Of a DNA stretch of 64,000 nt, positions 15,225 through 26,559 are shown piece by piece (position 1 is the stretch's first letter; the number at the start of each line of letters is the position of its first letter). Both the position numbers and the translations under genes were made by a program. Location of the stretch: positions 296,343-360,342 of the forward strand of contig NW_004454280.1 of assembly GCF_000283155.1 (NCBI RefSeq), read 5' to 3'. The DNA comes from Ceratotherium simum simum. Taxonomy: Eukaryota; Chordata; Mammalia; Perissodactyla; Rhinocerotidae. A model generated the notes under the pieces. That model saw nothing but the letters and a program-made list of their open reading frames with translations. It had not been told where the DNA came from and did not search any database.

Positions 15225-15500
15225 TATTATCACTGTCATCATCACACACCAGTTGCTTAGCACTGTCTGCGCACCAGGCCCCGTGCCACATGCCCCACAC
15301 GTGGAGTCTCGTCTAATGCGTTCCTGCGGGGCCTCATACAGAGTCTCGCACGTGGTCACAACAACCTGAAAATGTAGGTGTTATTATTTTCATTTTACAG
15401 ATGAGGAAACTGATATTCCAATAAGTTAAGGAACCCACTCCCTGTTTCATAACTAGTAACGATGGAATTTGGTGTTAACTCAAGCCTTCTCACTCTTAGG
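15225..15500 (-). repeat. MIR-type SINE (minus orientation)
   Basis: 'ttattattttcattttacagatgaggaaactga', then 'taactagtaacgatgg' and 'aactcaagccttctcac' are the reverse complement of the MIR core and 5' end. Upstream 'accagttgcttagcactgtctgcgcacc' fits its 3' part. Confidence 0.7.
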
Positions 15501-15909
15501 ACTCAACGGTAGTCTGGTTTTACTCTCTAGGCTACATAAAATAAAGGCCAGACCTTCTAGCACTTATTCAGAAGCCGGGTGGGCTGAGAAGAAGGCTGGA
15601 AGTTCTAGAAGAATTTAAAGGGAGTCTCCCCCAAGCGTCTTCCCTTCCCTCAGCTTCAGCTACTCAAGACCAAGTGTGATTTGTGGGGACGGCCACCTCC
15701 TGGACACTCACAGCAGTGGCCTGGCCCAGCTCAAGGCCATTACCATCCCCAGCACCCAACTTGCCCAAGGCAACTGCCCCAACAATTTACCACCCTCACT
15801 CCATGGAATCACCCCTCTCTGTCCTGAACCTCAACCTCGCCTGAGTGATAACTGGTCTTAGGGAAGGAAGAGAGGTGCAAAAGGAGAGATAGCCATATAG
15901 AAAGACTTC

Positions 15910-16222
15910 CTGCTGCTGCTGACGGTGGTGGTGGCAGTCATGGTGGTGCTCATGGTGGTGGTGGTGGTGCTGCTGCTGCTGTTGCTCATGCTGGTGCTCA
16001 TGGTGGTGGTGGTGGTGGCAGTGGTGGTGCTCATGGCAGTGGTGGTGGTGGCAGTGGCGGTGGTGATGGTGTTCATGGTGGTAGTGGTGGTGGTACTGGT
16101 GGTGGTGGTGGTGCTCATGGCGGTGGTGGCAGTGGCAGTGGTGGTAGTGGTGCTCATGGTGGTGGTGGTCCTGGTGGTGGTGGTGCTCATGGTGGTGGTG
16201 CTCATGGTGGTGGTGGCGGTGG
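15910..16222. repeat. (TGG)n imperfect trinucleotide satellite
   Basis: About 310 bases of GTG/GGT triplets are broken by recurrent 'gctcat' and 'gcagtgg' punctuation, with CTG triplets near the left edge. It makes artificial Val-rich (plus) and His- or Thr-rich (minus) open frames in several phases, so these are not genes. The repeating 'tggtggtggtgctca' phrase suggests a higher-order unit of about 15-18 bases. Confidence 0.95.
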
Positions 16223-16315
16223 GTCCAGGAGTTAGGCTGAGCAGCCATAGGATAGGAAGAAAGCCTGGGAGATGCATTAGATCATGTAATTTAAAAAGCA
16301 CAACTTTTCTAACTT

Positions 16316-16535
16316 AGCAGACCTAAATTCACATAGAATCTCTACCACTTGAGAACCCTGTGACCTTAGACAACTTACTCAACTGTTCTGGACCTGTGTT
16401 TCAACCACAAGAAACAGTGTAATGAAAATAGTGCCTTCCTTAAAGATCTGTTGCAATGGTTAAAGGAGATAGCACAGAAGGCACCCAGGGACAATGCCTG
16501 GCATACAGGCTGTTCAGTAAATGCGAGTTTTCCTC
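16316..16535 (+). repeat. MIR SINE
   Basis: This is a nearly full-length MIR order: 'tctaccacttgagaaccctgtgaccttagacaacttactcaac', then 'ggttaaaggagatagcac' and 'cctggcatacaggctgttcagtaaatg'. It is old and diverged. Confidence 0.75.
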
Positions 16536-17038
16536 TCCATCTCTGCCTCCACCTCACCTGCTCTGCTCCCCAGCTCAGCTGGAGCAAGTAGTAAGGCTTA
16601 GGGTAATGGAAAGAGCCACCCTCTGCAGATGAGAGTCCTTCCCAAGAGGCCCATCTGAGTCCCGGCAGCCCCGGGGAAAAGGCAGACTGCCAAGGGATGC
16701 TCAAGCCCCAGCCCAGCATCCCCTCCGAAGCTCAGCAAACAATGGGAGCTTGGATCAGGAAAAACAACCTGGTTCCTTAGCAACTAACAAGCATTTCCCT
16801 GTAAAGACAAAGACCCTTCAGTCAGAATGCTCCTTCCCTCTCCCCTCCAGCTGTCTGATCTGCTTTGCAGGAGTGGGGCAAGGGGCTGCCCACCCCCCAG
16901 GAGGTCTAAGGGGCTTTTACCCCACCCTCCCAGCCATCCTGATGTTACCTGTAATTATCCCACAGCACCTTTCATCCTAGTGTTAATTAACTTGCCCATT
17001 TACCCCCAGGAGCTGCTGGGAGACATGGGAGGTGCGCA

Positions 17039-17060
17039 TACACACACACACACACACACG
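17039..17060. repeat. (CA)n microsatellite
   Basis: A run of about 11 CA units is followed by degenerate 'cacatgcatgcccacaca'. Confidence 0.95.
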
Positions 17061-17469
17061 CACATGCATGCCCACACACCCAACATACACAAATGTCCAT
17101 ATTTTCCCTTCAGAGACCCTCACTCCATTTTAGGGACCAGGAAACTAAGGTTAGAGAGAGGAGCCAATTCCTTGAGGGTTTCCATCTGCCTCCTCAGTAC
17201 TTGGAAGAAGAAACAGGAGCTGAAAAGGCTGGTTCAGGAGAGGGCAAGACAGGGTCCCTGAGTATCCTGGGGGATGAGGGACCAGGAAGGAGAAAAGCTT
17301 TTCAAAAGGACTGAGGACGGCTGTGCTAGGAGAGGGGTCTTGGTGCCACCAAATGCAAGCCGTCTTATTTAACACAGAGAGGACGTTTCAAAGGGAAGAA
17401 AGGAAATATTTCAATAGACAAGGAAAGGAAGAGGAAGAGTCAGAAAGAGGATATAGAAAAGAAAGACAC

Positions 17470-17690
17470 GGCCGTCTGGTCTGCTGTAGCTGAAAGAACC
17501 ACTAACTGGGAGTCGAGACCTAATTTCAGTACCAGTGCTACCATTCACTGCTGTGTGAGCCTGGGCAAGTCAGCTGCCCTCTCTGGGCCTCAGTTTCCTT
17601 ATGTATAAAACAGTTTGGGATGGGTGGTCTCTGAGGCCTCCTCTAGCTGAATGGTGTGCAACTCTATGTGATTATTTTGGGGAATGGTAG
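17470..17690 (+). repeat. MIR SINE
   Basis: 'gaaccactaactgggagtcgagacc', 'tgtgtgagcctgggcaagtcag' and 'ggcctcagtttcctta' are in MIR order. The copy is diverged. Confidence 0.7.
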
Positions 17691-18294
17691 AGAAAGCTAA
17701 TACCACTGTCCCTATGGCCAGGGGATGAGTGGAAGCCACTAGAACATGGTAGAATGAGCATTCTTGAGATTAAGAATGAAAAGATCCAAGTGCATTTAGC
17801 TGCAGGAGCCGGAAAACCCTACGAGGAGGCCCAGATTAAAGAGGAGTTTGCAGATATGGGGAGGGGAAGTCCCTGGGATTTCAGGAAAACCCATTCCCAG
17901 AAGCAACAGCCAACGACAGAGCTCTTCCTCCCCAGATCCAGGCCAGAGGACACTCCTTCAGGGACCCTAGTGGAGGGAGGACGGAGGAGAACACGGGCCC
18001 TGTGTCTGCACTCGGGCCCAGAGGGTAGAAATGTCCCTCAGGATCCCCTGACGTGCTCTGAACAAGGGCAGGACACAGAAGCACTGCCTTTATTCCTCAT
18101 GAGCTGGGGTCCACCCCACTGGCACAGTCAGCTGGGCAGGGAGCAGGGGGCTCAGAGGAAAGAGGCCGAGCCTGGCAGAAAGGCAGGCGCAGCAGGACCC
18201 TGAGCTCCACCTTTCATTTCCATTCTTGTGAAGCAAGCAGACAGTGGCTGAGTGGGCTTGCTCTAGGGCCTAGGCCAGAGGGCAAGCCTGGGCA

Positions 18295-18935
18295 GTGCCC
18301 TACACTCCCACACCACACCGACACCCACACTCACTCACACACACTCACACAGTCTCACACACCCACGTACTCAGACATGGCACATGCACTCACACACACT
18401 TTCACACAGCCATACTCACACTCACACATCCTCATTCACAGAGCCTCACACGCTCAAACACTCCGTCCCCAGAGGGGATGGAGCAGCCTGTAGCTGGGAA
18501 AGGGGCTTGAGGAGAGAGCCTGACAGGCTGGGAGGGTCCTGAAGAAAGGCACGGGTGAGAACAAATCTGGCTGGTCCCTAGCCAGTGGTCCCACAGGTAC
18601 ACACTCACACCCACCCACCTGTCTTCCTCCCCCCACACCCTGAGCACCAGGCACTGCCCGTCGGCACATATACAAACGAGTGTGCACACATACACCTCTA
18701 CTATACGCATCCTGCATGCACATACTGTAAATACACCAGCCCACACAAAATCACATGATGTATGCACCCGCTAGACACTCCGGGGTTTCGACTCTGCCAA
18801 GCACTTTCTAGACATCCATACGAGCTGTGTTTACACGCATTGTTCAGCCTGGGCAGTCTCAAACATAGGATTTACATGCACATGCAGGCTCCACATATGC
18901 ACACCCACTTCATTCACAACCTGCATACACACCAT
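18295..18935. repeat. AC-rich degenerate microsatellite domain
   Basis: About 640 bases are rich in 'cacac', 'actcacac' and 'cacaca' motifs (densest at 18300-18460 and 18590-18760). They are interrupted by a unique G-rich stretch at 18470-18590. There is no coding signal; open frames here are repeat artefacts. Confidence 0.8.
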
Positions 18936-19059
18936 CGTCACAGACAAGCTACCCTTTGGAATAGACTGAGGACCAGACAAGGCCTAACCCCAGCTCTCAC
19001 TTTGCAGTCTCCTGATGCGGCAGGTGGATTTTTGGTGGCAGCTGTGAAGGTTGTATGTG

Positions 19060-19072
19060 AGTGTGTGTGTGT

Positions 19073-19106
<34 letters not shown>

Positions 19107-19107
19107 C
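19060..19107. repeat. (TG)n microsatellite
   Basis: A TG run of about 24 units with one 'tatg' interruption lies on the plus strand, opposite in sense to the AC-rich tracts just to the left. Confidence 0.97.
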
Positions 19108-19717
19108 TGGTTTGGAGGAGGTTGAGAGGTAAGGAGAGGTTCTGGCAGAAGAGCGGAACCAGGCCTTCCCCTGAAGTCCACAAGGAAGGCACCCAGACAC
19201 ACACCCCTCCTCCCAGCGGCCCTACTGCTGGGCCCTAGCCTGCTGCCAGGCCAGGGAAAGGAGAAGCTAAAAGTGGCCAGTCTGAATTGCTAAATTGGTC
19301 CCCAGTGGAGAAGGGGAAACGCGTCAGTTCCCTGGGGAAGTGGCCGAGCCCAGGGTGGCCACAGGCCCCTGGGCTTCTACTCCAATGGAAAAAAAAAGTT
19401 GCTCAAATAGATCTGACGCTTTGTTTTCGAACCCAAAATACCCTGTGGCGACTGCCGGAAGTGTGACCGCGGGAGGGAAGTGGGGCAAGAGGGGAGAGTT
19501 AGTTCAAGTTTCCATTGCGGCAAGTTTTTCTTTCGTTTGGGGTCTAGAAGCAGCTCTCCTGCCATCCGAGAGAGGGTTTGTGCAAGAGGGGAGTGTGGCT
19601 CTGAGATTGGGGCTGGGGTACCCACAGCCACAGCCACCCTTGGCCAGCTGCCATCCCTTCCCCAGAGGCCTCTGAAAACGACCGTGTCCTCACACACTGT
19701 CAGAATTTTCTCTCAGG

Positions 19718-19733
19718 CCACCTGGTGGCAGGC
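19718..19733 (+). promoter_or_regulatory. Candidate CTCF site
   Basis: The sequence CCACCTGGTGGCAG, preceded by GG, matches the CTCF core (CCACNAGGKGGCAG) with about one or two mismatches. It sits between PEBP4 and EGR3, where an insulator would be plausible. Occupancy is inference. Confidence 0.35.
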
Positions 19734-20024
19734 GGGAAAGCCGAGTGACCGAGGAAGAGGGGCTGATGCCAGGGGCAAAGGGCCAAATCACAGGTGACTT
19801 TGCCTTCAGAGACCTCACTTTCCTTAGTGGACTTGGATGTCATTTTTTAAACAAAGATCTCTTTTACACAGAATTTTTCAAAGAGCATCCAATGAATTAG
19901 CTGGACTACAGCCCAGACTCACATATTCCCAGTCAGTACTTTAATGTCATTGGCACTAATGCCAGCTCCAAAATGCAAGGATTGGGGAAGGATTACCACA
20001 TAAAACAAGATCTCAGCATGCACT

Positions 20025-20205
20025 CCCTCACCCTCTCTCCCCTGTGCTAGTTTATTGTTCCTATGTCACTTATCATCAGCTCACACATATTCACTTACTG
20101 CCCATCCCCACCCTGAACACTCATTAGACCTCCAGTCTGCCCACAGCAAGGCCTCAACTGCTTGCATCCCCGATGCCTGACACACAGTAGGTGCACAGGA
20201 GACAA
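20025..20205 (-). repeat. L2 LINE fragment (minus orientation)
   Basis: The order 'cctatgtcacttatcatcag', 'cacactc...attagacctccagtctgcccacagcaaggc', then 'gcctgacacacagtaggtgcac' is the reverse of the L2 3' end. Confidence 0.6.
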
Positions 20206-20519
20206 CTGTCTTGTAAGCAATCAGGAGGAGGGGCCGTCATCCAACAGTTCTATGGCCTCCTGGGGACCTGTTAATTCAAAAATGCTGAGGCCTGCTGTGC
20301 ACCAGACACTAGCGCCGGGTGGGAGTGGAGGGACCTGGAGAATACAATACAAAATCAAAAGTGGTCCTGCCCTTCTGGAACGTCTGGGGCTGGGGGTGGG
20401 AGGCAGACATTTATCTAAGGATTACCCATATAAATGTAAAAACGTAAGTGGGACCGTGGCAACCTAGGAGGAAGAGGGTATGGGAGGAAAGGTATCTGAG
20501 TGATTGGTAACTGAACCGA

Positions 20520-21335
20520 AGGATGAATGCCCTCAAGGATATCGCGGTCCAAGAGAGGACGCAAAGCGAGGTGCGGGGCGCGGTGGTCTCGGCATGGCGA
20601 TCAGGGCCGCGCAGGCCGGCGGCTCCTGGCCCCTGGCCCCCAGAAGCCCGGGGATTCGAACTGGTGGCTGGGAGGCCGAGCGGCGCCGCCCGCGGCCGGG
20701 GCCTGTGAACCCGGGCTGCAGTTCAGAGGCGGCGGTGAGCCCTCGGTCCCTGGGTGATATTTACCGGCTTTTAATGACGGCAGGGTAATCACCCTAATGA
20801 AAAACTCCCTCCGGGCTCCGAGCAGCTAGACTGCGATGAGGAAACCGGGAGGCATTTCGGAGCCGCCGGTGACTCACGCTGAGTGTGCCGCGAGCCCGCC
20901 TGCCACTGGGCGCGAGGGACCGAGTTCCCTTGGCTGCTCGGCGCTCCACTCCTGCGCTGAGCCTGGAGCGCGGGAGCCAAGGCCCTGCACAACGCCGATC
21001 AGCCTGGGCCTGGCCGACTCTTGTCGGCCGAGCCACCGACAAACCCAATTCACCACGGCCGCCCTCTGCCAAGCTCGCGGCTGAGACTTCTTTCTCCGCC
21101 CCTGCGCAGGTCTCCGGCGCCCCCTCCCCACTCGTGACCTTGTCTCCCCAGCCGCCTGAGTTTGGAAGGGGGCCACGCTCTGGTGAGCTCAAGGCACACC
21201 TGAAGATCCCGGGCTCTGCTGGGCTTTGCATCCACTCTCGTAACCACTCTGACATCTGCTTTCTCCGCCAGCGCCTCAGTTTCCCGGACTGAGTAGCAGG
21301 ATTCTCCACACCACCCCCCACCCTGCCCCCGGGTG
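20520..21335. promoter_or_regulatory. Orphan CpG island
   Basis: About 0.8 kb is G+C- and CpG-rich ('gcggggcgcggtgg', 'ggccgcgcaggccggcgg', 'gcggcgccgcccgcggccgg') in ordinary intergenic surroundings 8 kb upstream of EGR3. No coding exon of a known family is visible, and the open frames on both strands reflect base composition. A/T-rich blocks with homeodomain cores lie at its interior-left (20755-20810) and right (21340-21450) edges. It could be a distal EGR3 element or an unannotated noncoding promoter. Confidence 0.55.
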
Positions 21336-21339
21336 GCCG

Positions 21340-21455
21340 GAGTATAAATTACAGTTTGTTACTGGCTTTGAAGATGAAAAATGCCAAGGATCATTACCAC
21401 TCAATTAACGGGGCTATTACCACTTGAATTTATGCCTGATTAATCCCACTGCGCC
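21340..21455. promoter_or_regulatory. Candidate conserved homeodomain-motif element
   Basis: This A/T-rich, repeat-free block sits directly against the CpG island. It contains 'taaattaca', 'caattaacgg', 'gattaatccc' and a direct repeat ATTACCACT at 21393-21401 and 21416-21424, spaced 23 bases apart. The motif content resembles developmental enhancers, but no cross-species alignment was possible. Confidence 0.4.
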
Positions 21456-21574
21456 CCAACCTGGGATCTATGTTGCCTTGTACTCCCCAAACTCCTCCTT
21501 TCTCCTGGATTTCACACCCAGAGTTAGCCTCCTTTCCTGTTCCTGCTACTAGCATAGGGAAGGGGGCCTGGTAG

Positions 21575-21715
21575 AGTGTCTGGCACATTCATTCTTCAAC
21601 AAATATTTGTGGAGCACCCCTGTGAGCCAGGGTCTAGCTGGGGGTATGGCAGTGAGGGTCACAGAAGCCCTTGACTTCCTGCAGCCTACATTCTAATAGG
21701 TGCCCAAACATCTGA
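21575..21715 (+). repeat. L2 LINE 3'-end fragment
   Basis: 'cacattcattcttcaacaaatatttgtggagcaccc', 'gagccagggtctagctgggg' and 'cagcctacattctaatagg' form the L2 3'-end signature. Confidence 0.75.
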
Positions 21716-21940
21716 TGGGATCTAGCATGTCCAGGCTCAGCATGGTCTCCCTTCTCTCCCTCTAGGATTCCTCATTCATCCATGCCACAAACCATAACCA
21801 GGCCTCCACCAGGCACTCTGAGGGAAAAGTCCCAGAAGACAATGCTATGGGTTCTAGTTTCAGAGAGGAAAAAAATAAAGTTAATGTGAAAATGAGGCGA
21901 AGAATCACAGCTCCTTGCACAGAATACCCCCTGCCCGTCT

Positions 21941-22014
21941 CTCCCCTCCCCTCCCCTTCTCCAACCTCCCCTCCCCTTCTCCAACCTCCCCTCCCCTTCT
22001 CCAACCTCCCCTCT
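21941..22014. repeat. Minisatellite, 20-base C/T-rich unit
   Basis: The unit 'cctcccctccccttctccaa' is repeated about three and a half times in tandem with almost no divergence, so it is probably recent and length-variable. The strand is wholly pyrimidine-biased. Confidence 0.92.
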
Positions 22015-24539
22015 GCTCCCCTCTTCACTTATGGGTCTTAGCCCCTTCTCAAGGCCTGATCAAGCCCCCCTCCCCCCATCAGGCCTGCCCCTGCCCTGAG
22101 CAAGTCCCTGCTCCAAGCCTGCAGTGGTCCTTCCCCCTCTGAACTCTGCCTGCACCCACTTTGAGACACTCATCATGTCTTGTGTGTGATGGCTTCTATC
22201 AGAGCCTCATCCCTCACTTCCCTTTAAGCTGCCTGCTTCCGACACACAGCAGGAATCCAGGCTCACATTTGATTCCCTCCACAGAGAGTGCACACAACCG
22301 ACCATGCTTATTAGAGAGCTAGGTCCCAGATCTCAGAACCCCCTCCATGAAATAGGATTTTGGTGGACAAGGGGCCCCCATCCTGTGCAGTGGGGGGTGG
22401 AAATGAAAGGACCAGGTGGGAAGGGTGAAGTGGATCCAGCTGCTCCTTAAATTGACCATGTTCCAGAATCACCAATGTGGACTCTTAAATTGGGTCAGCA
22501 ACCTCTTATGGAGCACCTGCTGGGGCAGGCATAGGGCTGCTGGGGAGACAAAGGGGAATAGGACCTCGTCCCTGCCCTCTGGGAGCCTGGGTACCATCTC
22601 TTGTCATCCAGTAACTTTCTTGGTGATCTTGGGCCAAATAATTCTGAATGGCCCAAATAATTCTGCAGTATCTGAGAGAGAAATATCATGCCTCTTCTCC
22701 TTGCCCATCTTCCCTGAGCCCTGGCAGGGAAGCTCATGCCATCACTCAGGCAGATATGCAGACTTCCAGTGGGTTCCAGCTGGCCAGTATTATTCTCCCA
22801 GCCCTCAGGGTGACAGGATGGGGCTGGGGGCAGCATCTGTCCTTTACCCCAGTGGCTGTAGGAAGAGTTTCATTCTCCAGGAGAGCTATGGCATGACAAA
22901 GGTTGGGAAGCCCTGCCTAAGCCATGTGGTGAAGAAGACGCTAATACACCCTAGGAGCTCAAACACTGGGCCCAAGAGTCATTAGCTGCTTTTCCCTAGA
23001 TTTCAGATTTTCGATTGCATAGAACAGCAAAGAAGAACCCAAAAGTCTGCCCCCTACTCCTCACCTTGATGGATGAGGCAAATGGCCTGCTTGTTTTAGG
23101 CTGAGGAGGATCCAGAGATTGAGACCTGATAAGAGACAAGGATCTAGAAACCACAGCTCTCTCTGGTTTCACAGAGGTTTTTCTTACAGGGTGGGGAGGA
23201 GAGGAACCTGCCAGCCTCTTGGATCCAGCACCTGTCCCAAGGGTGAAGCCTGCACCCAGCAAGAGGCTGGTTGTGTGGAGAGCAATGGGGAGAACCTGCT
23301 GTCATCTCTTTTCTTTCATCTCTCTCTCCCTCCTTTTCTCTCTCTTACTCCCTCTTTGCTCCCCCTGACTGCCTCCACTACTGTCCCCCCAACACTCATA
23401 CCTTCTGGTTCACTTCAGATGACAAAGTTCCTCTTTCCAAAAAGGTTCATCCCCCAAGAGTCCTTTCTGCAGAGACACCATCCCTCCCAGCTGAGATGGG
23501 GGCTGTCCCACAGTGGCCCCAGGGGCAATGACAGGCCCTCTAAGCACATGACTCCACTTACCGTCCATGAACCCCCGAGCTAAGACAGCAAAGTCCCCAT
23601 TACAAGCCTTCATCCCTTTGACCCATTCCTCCTCCTCCCTGGGGATCCCAGTCCAAGCCCTACAGAACCCCAAACTTGATTAGGAACGCTAACATGTCTC
23701 CTCCCAACCCTTTCTGCAATGGAATCCAAAACTCCTGGAATAACAGAGCTGGGAGAAATTTAGAGGTAGGTTATCCAGTCCAGCCCCTACCAGAAGCCCA
23801 GGAACAAGAGGACCAGGCCCAAAGTTACGTAGATAATTCATGGCAGAACTCAGAACTCCTGATTCCCAGGCCAGGGCTTGTACTTTCCATTTCCCCATTC
23901 AGCAGATTTTTTCCAAGTCTCACCTTCTATCTAAGACCTTCCTTCTCTCCCTGCCCCAGCCCAGCCCAGCCCTAAACTCTCATCCTCTGCACCTCCCTGT
24001 GGCAGTTACTCACTGCCTTGGACTTGTGTCTGAGGAGGGGTCTCCAGGACCACTTTGGGCCCCCTCCCAGCAAATGGTACTTTCTAACAAGACTTTCTCC
24101 CTTTGGTCACCAGACTCTCCCCAAAATTGCTTGAAGCATGGTCAAAAACACCCTCATTCAACGTGATTATAATGAGTTAGAATTTGGGCACAAGTAAATG
24201 TTTAAAATGGAAGTGTACGAATGGCTTGGAATGGAGTCTGCGGCCTCTGAGACACTCCAGGGTCATGGAACCTGGCCTCAGAGCGGTGCGGTTGCCATTC
24301 CGCCTACCAGGAGCCCTGGCAGAAATGTGGACCTCCCTGACCTCCCTGAGTGCTATACCCCACAACTCCCCTGGGGGGTGCTCCTCCCCTACCCCCATGC
24401 TGGGTCCCAGGGGTGCTGAGAGGCAACATTCCAGCCAGACTTCCTTGTACTCATTGCCTTCTCCACAGGTTTTATACCTATCCTTCCTCTTACCCACATC
24501 TGCCGTCTCATTTCTTTCCCCTGACAGCCCTAATAGGGA

Positions 24540-24750
24540 CAAGAGGTAGAATGAAGAGCAGTAGCTTTGAAGTCACAAGGCCCTGAGTTCAAATCTCAGC
24601 TCAGCCAGTTCCTGGCCAGGTATCCTCCAACTAACTACTCAGACTTCTTCCAATGCCTTAGATCCTTCATTTAAGAAGAAAAAAAAACAATGTTGAGGGG
24701 CAGCTCTAAAAGCTTCCTTGCAGGATTGTTGTAAAGAATGAAGAAATGAA
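24540..24750 (+). repeat. MIR SINE
   Basis: 'gtagctttgaagtcacaaggccctgagttcaaatctcagctcagccag' followed by 'gcaggattgttgtaaagaatgaa' is MIR in plus orientation. Confidence 0.75.
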
Positions 24751-26559
24751 GTATGTCCACCAGGCCCTCTCGCCCCATCTTCTGTGGGTACAGGAGCTCT
24801 GTGAGCCTGAAGCCTCTGGGAACCCCCACATGATGCTCAGCTCCAGCTCCTAACCAGGAGCACCACCCTCAAAAGTTGTCATGGCTGTCAACAATCTTCC
24901 CCTTCCAGAAGCTTCTAGGCAAACCCATCCAGATTCAGAGCTGGCTGTCATTACCAAAGAAATGGCCATGACCGCTAGAACGCCAGGGAGGGCTGGCCAG
25001 GGAGATTCCACCAATGACTTGTCCATCTCCTGTGAACGTCCTGTGGGGCACCCCAAAATGGAAAGCAACTAACTGAATACTCTGGAGAGAACTGTCATTC
25101 AGGAGCAAGCCCAGCAAGATGGGCCCTATACATGGGTGCCCGGTGTGATCTGAGGAGCCCCAGACACTCTCTGCACACAAAACCTCCCCCTCCTTGTCAC
25201 TGGGCCTGATATCCCACAATCAGACCTCATTCCACCAGCGTCTCTGAGCACCTACCATTTTCCAGGCATCATGCTAAGCACTGGGCTTGATTCCTTTGGG
25301 TTATATATTATCCTCTCTAAGCATTTTCTTTTAAAATGCAAATACTCTCTGAGAAAGGCAATGCATTAAATTGCTAACACCCCAGTTTGAATTAATTGGA
25401 GGGGGTTTCTTTCCTGTAAGACAGCAGAGGACTGGATAGCTTTAGCAAAAGGGGAACTAAAGTCCAGAGGGTAGAGGCGACTGTAGAACTTAGGAGCAAG
25501 ACAGAGCATCAACCTAGCCTTCTTCTGTGGTGGATTTCTATGGCTGCACCTCCTCCTTCCTTTGTCCTTTCACCAAGACGACACACCTCTTTCCCCCACA
25601 AGCAGCAGCAGTCCCCGTAAGTGCAGCTGGGAGGCTAGCCACGTTCCATAAGAGACAGCAGCCAGGGGCTGGGCAGCCTTGGCTCTGCTGCAGAAGGGCC
25701 GGGCCTGCTTTTCACAGTCTCCAGGGTGAGGACGCCCTGAACCAGTGCCTGCTCGCTCCCCAACAAGTCCGGTGCTTGGAGTTCAGGTAATTAGGCCCTT
25801 GGCAATCTCACCTGAGCCCGCCAATAAAACTGAGACAATCACCCTCAGCCCCTGTTCAGGAGGGAGAGAGGCAAGGAGGAAGCGGAGAAAAACTTTTTTT
25901 TCTGTGCTGAATTCAAGACTTGGCAACCAGCGGGAGAATGCTATTAGTCTATAAGCAGCCACTCCAAACACCCAACCCCCACTCCATACCCAGGGTCATC
26001 CCCTCCCACCACAGAATGCTGGCCTCCATCTGCCACCATCATCCAGGGTGACAGGGGACGCCTGTGTGGGCCGCAACCTGAACAGGAGCCAGGCAGTGAG
26101 GACCTATGCTTGCAGAGACAGGCTCTCCCCAGCCTGGCTCCTTCCACAGCAGAGGAGGGAAGGAAGGACACCAGAGTCTGGCCCCACCCCACCCCAGGAA
26201 CCACAGCCACCCTCCAAAAGAGTCTAGAAGGATGCTCCAGAGTGTTAAAGAGTGACCGACTTCTTTGCACCCTGCCTTATGTCATCACCAGCTATTGAGG
26301 TCTCAGTCTTTGTCTGGACTCCTGCAGAGTGAGGACCATTCCTTAACCATCTCCATGTTGGTGCAGCACCCAGTAGGTACCTGGCACACAAATAGGCCTT
26401 TCCTTTTCCCCCTAAATAATAAACATTAATACTTCTTGTATCTGATCACACTGATAGATGGAGTTCCATACCTGGCCCTATTTACTCCGTCTATCACCTA
26501 CTCTCACGCCTAAGACACACAGGGGAAAGGGCTTTTCTGTCACATGGTAGGGTGGGGAG

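Noticed and set aside
15796..16317. Val-rich and His/Thr-rich open frames of 130-150 codons
   Set aside because: They are translations of the TGG satellite in several phases and have no independent coding signal.
20794..21321. 175-codon minus-strand frame in the orphan CpG island
   Set aside because: CpG-rich composition removes stops; competing frames exist on both strands and no domain is recognisable.
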